From: a virus
DNA length: 33,619 bases
Virus record (IMG/VR): IMGVR_UViG_3300042350_005906
Coordinates: 1-33,619 of that record
Reading direction: 5' to 3' (one strand)
Shown here: positions 1 through 7,314 of the stretch, piece after piece
How the letters are laid out: every line of letters begins with the position of its first letter
Position numbering within the stretch: position 1 is the first letter of the stretch
Translations under genes and position numbers: made by a program
The notes under the pieces: generated by a model
The model's database searches: none
What the model was told of the DNA's origin: nothing
What the model saw: only the letters and a program-made list of their open reading frames with translations

Positions 1-258
1 TGCTTCAGGGTCAAAACAAAAATGAATAAGATCTTCAATTATTTTAAAAAACTTATCATCATAAGTTGATAAATCAACTTCATATTTTTCTAATTCAAGT
101 TGTCTCTTCCAGACAAATTCAAAATTATTTATAATCCTAGAAAAGTTTTCCTTCAACTTCTCTTCATCAGGGTGGGGAAGAATTTTAAAATCTAAGGGAG
201 CACCTAAGATTTTTTCAAGTACTTCCTGTATCTCCTTCTTTTGATTCAATAACATCAT
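1..258 (-). CDS. Hypothetical protein, 3' end cut by window edge
   Basis: Open frame read from ATG at 258 (a second ATG is at 255) to the window edge, 86 codons with no stop. The visible part is charged and mostly helix-like, with no Cys pattern, membrane segment or motif I recognise. It overlaps the preceding small gene by 44 bases, more than the 1-4 bases usual here, so the true start could be later. It follows two other small unknown genes downstream of the glycan block. It is coding-like in residue composition, but its function is unknown. Confidence 0.6.
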   Translation of the reverse strand, partial: MMLLNQKKEIQEVLEKILGAPLDFKILPHPDEEKLKENFSRIINNFEFVWKRQLELEKYEVDLSTYDDKFFKIIEDLIHFCFDPEA

Positions 259-388
259 ATATTTCTAATAATTGTTCAGGGAATAGATTTTTTCTTTGAG
301 AAAAGATTGATATAGCAGATTGAATATCTTCAGCTACTATTTTATTAATTATCTCTCCATCTTTAAAGGACAGATGATATTTTTTCAT
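215..388 (-). CDS. Small hypothetical protein, 57 aa
   Basis: A 57-codon frame starts at ATG 388, overlapping the stop of the preceding gene in an ATGA (385-388), the junction type used throughout this window. It stops at TGA 215-217. The product starts MKKYHLSFKDGE and has an amphipathic central part with no cysteines. The start of the next frame lies inside this gene. I do not recognise a family. The tight coupling to its neighbour is the main evidence that it is expressed. Confidence 0.6.
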   Translation of the reverse strand: MKKYHLSFKDGEIINKIVAEDIQSAISIFSQRKNLFPEQLLEIYDVIESKEGDTGST

Positions 389-690
389 ATTTTATCTTTT
401 AGTTTAACAATCTCACTACACTTAGTGTAGTCTTCTTTTTTTTCATAAAATTTAAGAACAGTATCTAAAACTTCCTTAAAATTATTTTTATGTACTAAAA
501 CTGAGCTAGCTATGTTTGAGACATAGGCTATTTTAGCATCACCTGATTCTTGTTCAATGGCTTCAGTTATTACTTTTAAAGCTTCATCTAAAATAAGTTG
601 ATGAAAATCTTCATCTTCAAGTAGTACATCTAACTCTTCTTTAGATTCATATAAAATTTCTAATGACAATATTTCTTTTTTCTTATCCAT
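385..690 (-). CDS. Hypothetical acidic helical protein, 101 aa
   Basis: 101 residues, very rich in Glu, Asp, Lys and Leu, with alternating charged and hydrophobic positions that suggest an all-helical soluble protein, possibly a coiled coil. It has one cysteine near the C terminus and no membrane segment. An 85-base gap separates it from the last glycosyltransferase, so it may have its own promoter. The gap is A/T-rich and I find no clear promoter in it. The next gene overlaps its stop by ATGA. Function unknown. Confidence 0.7.
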   Translation of the reverse strand: MDKKKEILSLEILYESKEELDVLLEDEDFHQLILDEALKVITEAIEQESGDAKIAYVSNIASSVLVHKNNFKEVLDTVLKFYEKKEDYTKCSEIVKLKDKI

Positions 691-775
691 AATAATTAGG
701 TTTTAAGAGTTAGTAATGGTGATGATAAATATTAAATGTGTATAAGATTGTTTTGATAATACTAAGTATGATATT

Positions 776-2047
776 TTACTCTATTTTTAATAAATCCATT
801 TCAAATAGGGGGTTACTAACTTTTAAGGGTAATACTTTTTCTTTTAATTCCTTAATACTAATTTCTACACCTTCAAGATTATAATCACCAGGTTCATTAT
901 TCTCTAATATTTCTCTAAGAGATCCAATATGTTGTAAAAATTCTTTTATATCTTTTGTTGAATCAATTGTAATTTTAATATCATAATCAATTGGCTCACC
1001 TACATTGTATATTTGATCATAATTTGTATGGTTATAAAATTTTTTTGAAATTTCCCAATCTTTATCACTAAATCCATATAAGTCATTAGCATAACTATGC
1101 TCTAATTCATATTTTTCTAACAAAAGTTTTTTTAAATTTTGAGAGGGAACCCACATTTTATTACTAAAAGGTTCTAATTCATAAATTAAATTAATTAATT
1201 GAGGAGAATTACCTTTTATTACAAAATCTATATTATATTTAAAGGGTAGTTTATCAGTGTGACTAAATTTACCCCATTTGCGGATAAAACGTCTTATTTC
1301 TATTTGATCAGCTAGTTGTTGCGTTTGAACTTTTTGTTGTGCTGTGGTATCATTTTGATCAAACCAATTCTTTCCTCGTGATGATACACAAGTAAAATGG
1401 TAAACATTAGCATGATATGTTTGTTTAACTTGAATATTTAAATGTAAAGCTCTTTGAACAATATCTGAGTCACATCTTGATCTCCGAAAATTTGTATCAT
1501 ATCCTCCTAATTTATTCCAAGTTTGTTTATACACAGTAAAAGGTGCGAAAAAATAATCTACCATTTTATCTGATTTAATTGTATCAGCATATAATAAAAA
1601 ATCATTCCATTTAAAATCTTCTGGGGATAGGCCAAAGTTCATAGTGAATGTAAGATCAGATGGTCCATGTAATGGAGGTTCTATTCTTGTTGAGCTTAAA
1701 ATCATGTCATGCTTTAAGTGTTTCAGTATCTCAGTATCATAGTGTTTTGATACTACCATATCACTCTGTAAGTAGCTAACAATTTCATGTTTTGCTGTTT
1801 CTATGATCAGATTGGAATTTCTCTCAGGACCTAATACAGGTTGGATCTTGTGAGTGATAATCTTTAGATCTTTGAAGTCTTCCTTAATACTCCTAAGATA
1901 GTTTAGTGTACCATCATTGTCTTTATCAATAAAGACCAAAATTTCATGTTCATCACTATCTAAATTCTCTTTTAAAGATTTTAATAACAACTTAGTGTAT
2001 TCTAAGGTGTTAGGTCCTGTATTTGTGGCAAATGTAATTTTCTTCAT
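776..2047 (-). CDS. Glycosyltransferase family 2-like protein
   Basis: 423 residues when started at ATG 2047, which overlaps the TGA of the preceding methyltransferase gene by one base (TGATG). The upstream in-frame TTG adds nothing. The first ~230 residues have GT-A/GT2 character: an N-terminal beta strand followed by TNTGPN, an ILVFIDKDNDGT segment, a QSDM tetrad in the place of the DXD metal site, and a GGYD...RSRCDSD segment resembling the acceptor/catalytic-base region of GT2 enzymes. The last ~170 residues are a separate charged domain I cannot assign. No signal peptide or membrane segment is seen, so it is probably a cytoplasmic enzyme transferring a sugar from a nucleotide sugar. It is the last gene of the glycan block. 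Donor and acceptor are unknown. Confidence 0.8.
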   Translation of the reverse strand: MKKITFATNTGPNTLEYTKLLLKSLKENLDSDEHEILVFIDKDNDGTLNYLRSIKEDFKDLKIITHKIQPVLGPERNSNLIIETAKHEIVSYLQSDMVVSKHYDTEILKHLKHDMILSSTRIEPPLHGPSDLTFTMNFGLSPEDFKWNDFLLYADTIKSDKMVDYFFAPFTVYKQTWNKLGGYDTNFRRSRCDSDIVQRALHLNIQVKQTYHANVYHFTCVSSRGKNWFDQNDTTAQQKVQTQQLADQIEIRRFIRKWGKFSHTDKLPFKYNIDFVIKGNSPQLINLIYELEPFSNKMWVPSQNLKKLLLEKYELEHSYANDLYGFSDKDWEISKKFYNHTNYDQIYNVGEPIDYDIKITIDSTKDIKEFLQHIGSLREILENNEPGDYNLEGVEISIKELKEKVLPLKVSNPLFEMDLLKIE

Positions 2048-2685
2048 CAATCACAAGTAAAGATATAATCAACTCCTTCAATATCCACCTGTTTATAACC
2101 TAAGTTTTCTATAAACTTAATAACATCAGTAGAACTATCACCATATCTATTTAACCATTTTTCACACAATTCAACACATAACACAGGTTTATATTTTTTA
2201 ATTGTATTCACTGCTCCTCTAAGAGCTTTTAATTCAAAACCTTCAACATCCAACTGTAATAAGTCACAACCCGGGAGATTAAGGCTATCAATACTTATAG
2301 AGGGTAAATGACCATCACCACTAATATGAACCCCTCCAGTATCATGTGGTATATTTGGACGTTCTAACTGTTGCACTTGTACTGTTTTGTTTGAGTCACT
2401 TAAACAAGCTTGTAGTTTAAATACATTTTCTTGTGTTACATTTTGAGATAAACAATAAAAATTTACAGGATCAGGTTCAAATGTATATATATAGTTGAAG
2501 TGATTAACAAATGTACTTAATATTAAACCACAGTTTCCTCCAGCTTGAATCATTATATTTTTATTTTTTACATAAGGAAGAACATGATTTACAAGATCTA
2601 GATGTTCATTTTGACCCTCCCAACTCTTTTGGTCAATAACTGGCCATACCCACTTACCATTTTTAATTGTTGTTTTGTTATTCAT
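2047..2685 (-). CDS. FkbM-family SAM-dependent methyltransferase
   Basis: 212 residues. The Rossmann-type SAM site is visible as IQAGGNCG (46-53), a variant of the usual glycine loop. It is followed by FEPDP at 69-73, the FkbM hallmark that binds the ribose of SAM, and by LLQLDVEGFE near 142-151, the second FkbM signature. Members of this family O-methylate sugars or natural products, so methylation of a glycan made by the neighbouring enzymes is the likely role. The start overlaps the end of the epimerase gene by 4 bases, and its own stop overlaps the next start. No signal peptide is seen. The exact target hydroxyl cannot be read from sequence. Confidence 0.88.
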   Translation of the reverse strand: MNNKTTIKNGKWVWPVIDQKSWEGQNEHLDLVNHVLPYVKNKNIMIQAGGNCGLILSTFVNHFNYIYTFEPDPVNFYCLSQNVTQENVFKLQACLSDSNKTVQVQQLERPNIPHDTGGVHISGDGHLPSISIDSLNLPGCDLLQLDVEGFELKALRGAVNTIKKYKPVLCVELCEKWLNRYGDSSTDVIKFIENLGYKQVDIEGVDYIFTCD

Positions 2686-3590
2686 ATCTTTTGTTTATAA
2701 AAATTTATTGTTTTTTGTAGACCTATACTAAGATCATTTAGTTGTGTTATTGAACTTTGTTTTTTTATTTTATCATTATTCCCACAAATAATAGGTGATG
2801 TTAAAACTCTAACTGATGGTTCACCGAATCTTATATTATTTGTCTTGACCATCAGTGAACCTATTTCTAAAACTATATCTTTAAGTTTATACTGTTGTCC
2901 TGAGCATAGGTTATAAACTCCATCAATATTACCTATAACAAGACTATATATGAAATTTACAAAATCATCAACAAATATATAATCTATTGTTTTATCACAA
3001 TTATCTAATTCAACCTTTTCATTTTTTAATAACTTATTAATGACAGTAGGAATTAATCTAGTACTAACATCATTAGGACCATAAACATAACATGGTCGTA
3101 CCCATCCCCATTCTATATTGTGTCTATCACATAAAAGTTTACTACAATTTTTTAAAGCATACTTTGATAAACCATAATGATTAATGGGTTGCTCATTATC
3201 TGTTTCTAATGCTGGTGTTTTTAACAAACCATATTCAGCAAAACTACCAAAACCTATAAACTTAGTTTTTTTTGGTAATCTACTTAACATATCTATTAAT
3301 CCAATACCCTGTTCTATATTATCATATTGAGACAAACTATTAACATCATTATAATTATTTCCTCCTTTCCACGCGCAATGTATAAGAACATCTGGTGTGA
3401 AGGTATCTATTTGTGTTTCTAATTGGTGTGAATTTGATAAATCTGTGCTTATGTAATTAATTTTGTTTAAAATATCAGTGAGGTTATTGGAGTTTTTTGA
3501 CAAAACAAGCACCTGATGTTTGTGTGAGATTAATTTTCTTACTATATTTGACCCTAAAAAACCATTACCACCAGTAATAATAATATTCAT
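2682..3590 (-). CDS. Extended SDR NAD-dependent epimerase/dehydratase/reductase
   Basis: 302 residues, the normal length for a sugar-nucleotide SDR. The dinucleotide site is TGGNGFLG (6-13), the core serine region is FGSFAEYG (114-121), and the catalytic pair is Tyr139-x3-Lys143. The C-terminal half includes RPCYVYG and DYIFVDDFV, both typical of sugar-nucleotide epimerases and 4-reductases. It would act on a nucleotide-activated 4-keto or hexose sugar. With a 4,6-dehydratase and a DegT-type enzyme in the same block, a keto-sugar reductase of the RmlD/YerF kind is a reasonable inference, though an epimerase is equally possible. It lies 27 bases after the flavin reductase gene. Confidence 0.85.
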   Translation of the reverse strand: MNIIITGGNGFLGSNIVRKLISHKHQVLVLSKNSNNLTDILNKINYISTDLSNSHQLETQIDTFTPDVLIHCAWKGGNNYNDVNSLSQYDNIEQGIGLIDMLSRLPKKTKFIGFGSFAEYGLLKTPALETDNEQPINHYGLSKYALKNCSKLLCDRHNIEWGWVRPCYVYGPNDVSTRLIPTVINKLLKNEKVELDNCDKTIDYIFVDDFVNFIYSLVIGNIDGVYNLCSGQQYKLKDIVLEIGSLMVKTNNIRFGEPSVRVLTSPIICGNNDKIKKQSSITQLNDLSIGLQKTINFYKQKI

Positions 3591-3617
3591 AACATATAAA
3601 ATTTAAAATAGAGCTTA

Positions 3618-4340
3618 TTACTCATATATTTCTATCTTGATCTGATTTTTATCAAATCCTAAGCTTTGTAGATTACTTTTTGCTTGTTTTACCATATCTT
3701 TCCACCCACATATAAAAAATTCCATATCCAAATTATTATATGTTCCATTTTCAATTTGATCAAAATAGTTATTTATAATAGATTCATATACAGTATGAAC
3801 ATATCCTTGATTACCATTCCATAATTCTCTTGATAATATAATATGATACTTGAATTGTGGTAAATCTTTTTCTAATTGAGTCATCTCATTATAATATAAT
3901 ATATTTTCTACATTTCTTGTTCCAAACACTAAGTGTATATCACCAGTTTCAATCTTATTTTCTCTAATATGCTCAAGCATACTTTTAAATGGTGATATAC
4001 CAGTACCTGTACAAATAAATATATAATTCTTTTTAGTATTATCACCCATTATCATTATCCCAGAAGGTCCTTCATATATAAGTTGGGTACCAATTTTAGA
4101 TTGCCATAGATATTCAGTACCTTTCCCTCCAGGTTTTTTAACTATAATTAACTCGTATGTATCCTGGGAGGGGGTATTAGCTATAGAATAATGTCTAATC
4201 CTACGTGATGGTTTTTCATCAATGGGTAGTTCTAGTGAAAGAAATTGCCCGGGTTTAAAAAGGGGTTTTTGTTCAGGTTTAAGATAAAAACGGCTGACTG
4301 TTGATGTTTCTTTAATAATATTAGTTAGTATTGCTTTCAT
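3618..4340 (-). CDS. Ferredoxin-NAD(P)H reductase-like flavoprotein
   Basis: 240 residues forming a compact FNR module: an FAD-binding barrel with RHYSIAN (50-56, the RxYS flavin motif), then a KPGGKGTEYLW segment, then the NAD(P) domain with ICTGTGISP near 109-117. It ends in an FFICGWKDM segment and a GFD...EIYE tail. It has no N-terminal 2Fe-2S plant-type ferredoxin domain, unlike the CDP-glucoseen reductases (AscD/DdhD), so its electrons must go to or come from a separate partner. The neighbouring LdpA-like double [4Fe-4S] protein, one gene away in the same run of genes, is the obvious candidate by position. The start overlaps the end of the HAD gene by 20 bases. A role in reductive sugar chemistry is inference. 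Confidence 0.87.
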   Translation of the reverse strand: MKAILTNIIKETSTVSRFYLKPEQKPLFKPGQFLSLELPIDEKPSRRIRHYSIANTPSQDTYELIIVKKPGGKGTEYLWQSKIGTQLIYEGPSGIMIMGDNTKKNYIFICTGTGISPFKSMLEHIRENKIETGDIHLVFGTRNVENILYYNEMTQLEKDLPQFKYHIILSRELWNGNQGYVHTVYESIINNYFDQIENGTYNNLDMEFFICGWKDMVKQAKSNLQSLGFDKNQIKIEIYE

Positions 4341-4713
4341 TATATAAAAAATTTATGACTTTATGTCTAGATTCTTTGTCTGATCCAAAGGTTATAGCCT
4401 TATCATCAATATAATAGTCAGCCATTATTTTTGGGCTATATCCTGATAGTTTTTTTTGGTCTGGTAGGTTCTCATTTATGGCATCAAATTCTAATCCTTT
4501 TTCCCCACACCATTTAACAGCTTCTGTAAGTGATTTATATTGTTCATTATCACCTCTATTTGTCCATAAAATCAACTTATGCCCTCTTTGTCTAAGATTT
4601 ATAAGTAGAGTCATCAGCTCTACTTGCTCTGGTGATTGGTTTCCTATTTTTGGAAAAGCATATTCACATAAAGTCCCATCAAAATCTACAGCTATAACTA
4701 ATTTTTTATTCAT
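4321..4713 (-). CDS. HAD-superfamily phosphatase-like protein, 130 aa
   Basis: A small HAD fold: motif I is VDFDGTL with nucleophile Asp10 and acid/base Asp12, motif II Thr is at 51 in WTNRG, a lysine for motif III is at 94, and motif IV is DYYIDD (98-103). There is no large cap domain, which fits small cytosolic phosphatases acting on phosphorylated sugars or nucleotides. Genes of this size are common in phage and in polysaccharide loci. The start overlaps the LdpA-like gene stop by ATGA. Dephosphorylation of a sugar-phosphate intermediate is likely, but the substrate is unknown. Confidence 0.8.
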   Translation of the reverse strand: MNKKLVIAVDFDGTLCEYAFPKIGNQSPEQVELMTLLINLRQRGHKLILWTNRGDNEQYKSLTEAVKWCGEKGLEFDAINENLPDQKKLSGYSPKIMADYYIDDKAITFGSDKESRHKVINFLYNESNTN

Positions 4714-5864
4714 TTTATGTTTAATTTTACTAATTCATGAGCCGTTAAATACGCCTCTTTTATAATATCAAAGTTTTCATAGAAATCTGGGTGGGAGACA
4801 AAATCTTCTATAATATCTCGAGCATAAGTTCCAATAGCTACTCCATTACATCTTACTTCACACTGTTCAGCTAGTTGTTTAGATAAAGCATTTGTTCCTC
4901 CTGAAAGTATAATGTATACTCCAGTTTTATGGTTAGAAGGACGGTATACTCTTTTAGAGGTTAGTTTCGCTTTTCCGGGACCTATTTTAGTAGTTTTTTT
5001 ATCTACTCTCATATTAAATTTCTTATTAATGACATCAGCGCAAGATACAGCTTGAAGGGTAGTATTGAAATCATTTTCTCCTCCACTCATAGGATACCCA
5101 TCAGCTTGAATAATAAGCTTATCGCCTGATATTTTTTGGGCTTCTTCAATCCTATACTCCAGATTTAGATTTCCTAAGTTTAGTCTATCTAAACACATAG
5201 AATTAAAGTTAGTAGGATTAATCTCATTAACTAATTTCCATTCCTCCATAGTAACTTTATGTTCCCCCACAGCAGCATGTAATTCAAACAACTCAGCACC
5301 TGCTTCTAGGCATTCTGGAAGTAGTTTTTTTAGTTCACGAGCGTTATGTCTATAAGAAATAATATCGTCTTTAGGGCAAATATTGCTACATTTACCACAT
5401 CCTATACAAAGATCTTTAACTACTATTTCTTTTGATGGGTCTTCAAATTCAAATGAACCCTTTAATCCTTTAAATATGTCTAATTTTTCAGTAAAACCTT
5501 TAGGAATAGCTTCAGTAGGGCATACTGGGATGCATAAATTACATCCCACACACTTGTTGGGGTCAATGTATGATTTTCTTACATGGTGGTCACCTGGCAT
5601 TCCTATACTTGCCATAATAAAGGGGCGGGTTCCTATATCTACATTTAGTTGGGGGGCAATTTCGTATGCTAAATTTATCCCTTCAACAGCATGTTTAACT
5701 ACTTCAACATTAGCTGAAATATCTAATATTTTAGCCCCTGCTAAGGTATAGATAAAGGAAAGTTTTTTAACATAAGGGGCATCTTCATTTCCTGCCCCAC
5801 ATATCATTTTAAAACATTTCTCTTCATTAAGAAGAGTTTGTAACATTTGAAACCTTGAACTCAT
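4710..5864 (-). CDS. LdpA-like double [4Fe-4S] protein
   Basis: 384 residues. Two ferredoxin-type cluster motifs, CxxCxxCxxxC, lie at Cys105/108/111/115 and Cys153/156/159/163. The N-terminal ~95 residues, with CFKMICGAGNED and YTLAGAKILDISAN, resemble the start of cyanobacterial LdpA (light dependent period A), whose clusters follow a segment like PFIMASIGMPGDHHVRK seen here at 81-97. The C-terminal ~200 residues look like an alpha/beta TIM-barrel-type domain, as in the LdpA C-terminal and dihydroorotate dehydrogenase-related folds. LdpA is known as a redox-sensing Fe-S protein that tunes the circadian input in Synechococcus. Its enzymatic activity, if any, is not settled. Here it sits between two aldolase-fold genes and a flavin reductase, which suggests a redox enzyme in sugar or carbon metabolism. 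The family call comes from remembered sequence patterns and needs a profile search. Confidence 0.72.
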   Translation of the reverse strand: MSSRFQMLQTLLNEEKCFKMICGAGNEDAPYVKKLSFIYTLAGAKILDISANVEVVKHAVEGINLAYEIAPQLNVDIGTRPFIMASIGMPGDHHVRKSYIDPNKCVGCNLCIPVCPTEAIPKGFTEKLDIFKGLKGSFEFEDPSKEIVVKDLCIGCGKCSNICPKDDIISYRHNARELKKLLPECLEAGAELFELHAAVGEHKVTMEEWKLVNEINPTNFNSMCLDRLNLGNLNLEYRIEEAQKISGDKLIIQADGYPMSGGENDFNTTLQAVSCADVINKKFNMRVDKKTTKIGPGKAKLTSKRVYRPSNHKTGVYIILSGGTNALSKQLAEQCEVRCNGVAIGTYARDIIEDFVSHPDFYENFDIIKEAYLTAHELVKLNIK

Positions 5865-6619
5865 TATTTTCTATTTTTAAGTAATCCAATCCTTTCAGAA
5901 TATTCAGCACTTAATTTGGATGATATAGATAACTTATATTGTAACCATTCTATTTCAAAATCTAATGCTTTTTGGATTACATTATCAATAGTATGAATAT
6001 TGGTTTCATTAAGTCCTATTACAACATTTCTAGTTTCTACTCTGTCTAGTAGATTTTTATGGTACATATCTTTTATAAATTGGGTACTTCTAGTTGATAC
6101 GCTCCCTCCAAGTGTGTTTATATAACCTAGTTTTTTAGATTTACTTAGAATTTTTTCTACTTTATCAAGTATAAAATTACTATCTACCTCTGATTTATTT
6201 AAGTTATAAGATTTAGAAAAATCAGATCTCCCCACTACAATTCCTTTTAATTTTCCTTTTCCATTTTCTAATATTTCATCTATATTATTATATGAAGTTT
6301 TACTTTCAATAACAATATATCCATCAGCTCTATTACTATAAGGCTCAATCATTTCAGTAAATTTACTTAGTGCAAACTCTGTTTCAACCATAGGAGCAAT
6401 AATACCATTTATACCCATTCGTATACAATTATATAGATCACTTTTAGCTTCACATCCCCCTATCTTAACAAAGGATTGCAAACCACAAATCTCAGTAACC
6501 CTTTTAAAAGCTACTACATCATTCAATAAAACTCCTTCATCCTCAAAAGATTGTTTCATCCCAATAATACCATAATTTTTACCTAAATTTTTTAAACTGT
6601 CTTTTAAATCTATTACCAT
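5864..6619 (-). CDS. HpcH/HpaI-type aldolase-fold protein (second of pair)
   Basis: Started at ATG 6619, which overlaps the stop of the preceding gene by 7 bases, this gives 251 residues. A longer frame from 6676 would overlap by 64 bases and add a 19-residue tail unlike the family. A TIM-barrel pattern of the HpcH/HpaI and citrate lyase beta kind is visible: VKIGGCEAKSDL, GINGIIAPMVE (metal-site region), YIVIESKTSYNNIDEIL (acidic ligand after the strand) and GIVVGRSDFSKS. Family members bind Mg or Mn and make or break a carbon bond to pyruvate or acetyl-CoA-like units. This copy is divergent from the one before it, so a distinct or non-catalytic role is possible. It overlaps the LdpA-like start as TAATG. 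Confidence 0.72.
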   Translation of the reverse strand: MVIDLKDSLKNLGKNYGIIGMKQSFEDEGVLLNDVVAFKRVTEICGLQSFVKIGGCEAKSDLYNCIRMGINGIIAPMVETEFALSKFTEMIEPYSNRADGYIVIESKTSYNNIDEILENGKGKLKGIVVGRSDFSKSYNLNKSEVDSNFILDKVEKILSKSKKLGYINTLGGSVSTRSTQFIKDMYHKNLLDRVETRNVVIGLNETNIHTIDNVIQKALDFEIEWLQYKLSISSKLSAEYSERIGLLKNRK

Positions 6620-7314
6620 AACTGTGTGTTTATAATTTTTATTGATTCTAAAATAAAATTTGTATCCATTCCCCAAATTAATAACATAGGTCTCTCTTTA
6701 TTCTCTATTTTTTTATAGTTATCAATATCCTTTTTAGTAGGTAAGAATAAACCCAACTTTTCTATTGGTACTATGTTATATACTTTATTAATATAATCCA
6801 AAAAAATTGAATTTCCAAACTGGCCTGGGATTTTTAGGCTTGATGAGATGTCATAAGGTCCTATTAGGAATAAATCAAATTCGCAATTTATTAAATCTTT
6901 GATATTATCAATAGCTTTTTGGGTTTCAATTTGACCTATAATGATAGGTTTGTGGTAATCTAATGGATACTCTCCCCATTTATTTTCTCTAACTAGTCCA
7001 CATCCTCTTATTCCTCCTTGAGACGGATACTTACAATAATTTATTATTTCCTTAGCTTCTATAGTATTTTCTATAGTAGAGAATATAACTCCATCAACTC
7101 CAGCATCCAAACACATTCTTACTAGTTGTTTGTCTAAAGTGGTAAATCTAACAAAACATTGTTTTTTTTGCAATGTTATAACTTGAATACAACTATATAA
7201 TGTTTGATTATCAAAATGACCATGTTCCATATCTAAGACTACACCATCTAAATCTGAATGAGTTAGCAATTCTGATATTAAGGGGGATGGTATTGTTTGT
7301 AATGTTAAATTCAT
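6613..7314 (-). CDS. HpcH/HpaI aldolase family protein (first of pair)
   Basis: 233 residues, close to the ~250 of 2-keto-3-deoxy-acid aldolases. Family landmarks in order: LDGVVLDMEHGHFD (the DxEHG segment), VRFTTLD, LDAGVDGVIFSTIEN (usual position of the glycine-rich metal region), YPSQGGIRGCG, GQIETQKAIDNI with the metal-ligand Glu, and FLIGPYDISSSL, which matches the canonical iGpnDLs motif. These enzymes catalyse reversible aldol addition of pyruvate to aldehydes. It is coupled to the thiamine enzyme gene by an ATGA overlap, so a two- or three-carbon extension step shared between them is a plausible inference. Confidence 0.85.
   Translation of the reverse strand: MNLTLQTIPSPLISELLTHSDLDGVVLDMEHGHFDNQTLYSCIQVITLQKKQCFVRFTTLDKQLVRMCLDAGVDGVIFSTIENTIEAKEIINYCKYPSQGGIRGCGLVRENKWGEYPLDYHKPIIIGQIETQKAIDNIKDLINCEFDLFLIGPYDISSSLKIPGQFGNSIFLDYINKVYNIVPIEKLGLFLPTKKDIDNYKKIENKERPMLLIWGMDTNFILESIKIINTQLW

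Noticed and set aside
3618-5864. The FNR and LdpA-like genes as proof of a cyanobacterial host.
   Set aside because: No photosystem, phycobilisome or other cyanophage marker gene is seen, and the leaders and promoter-like motifs fit Bacteroidota better. Host remains open.
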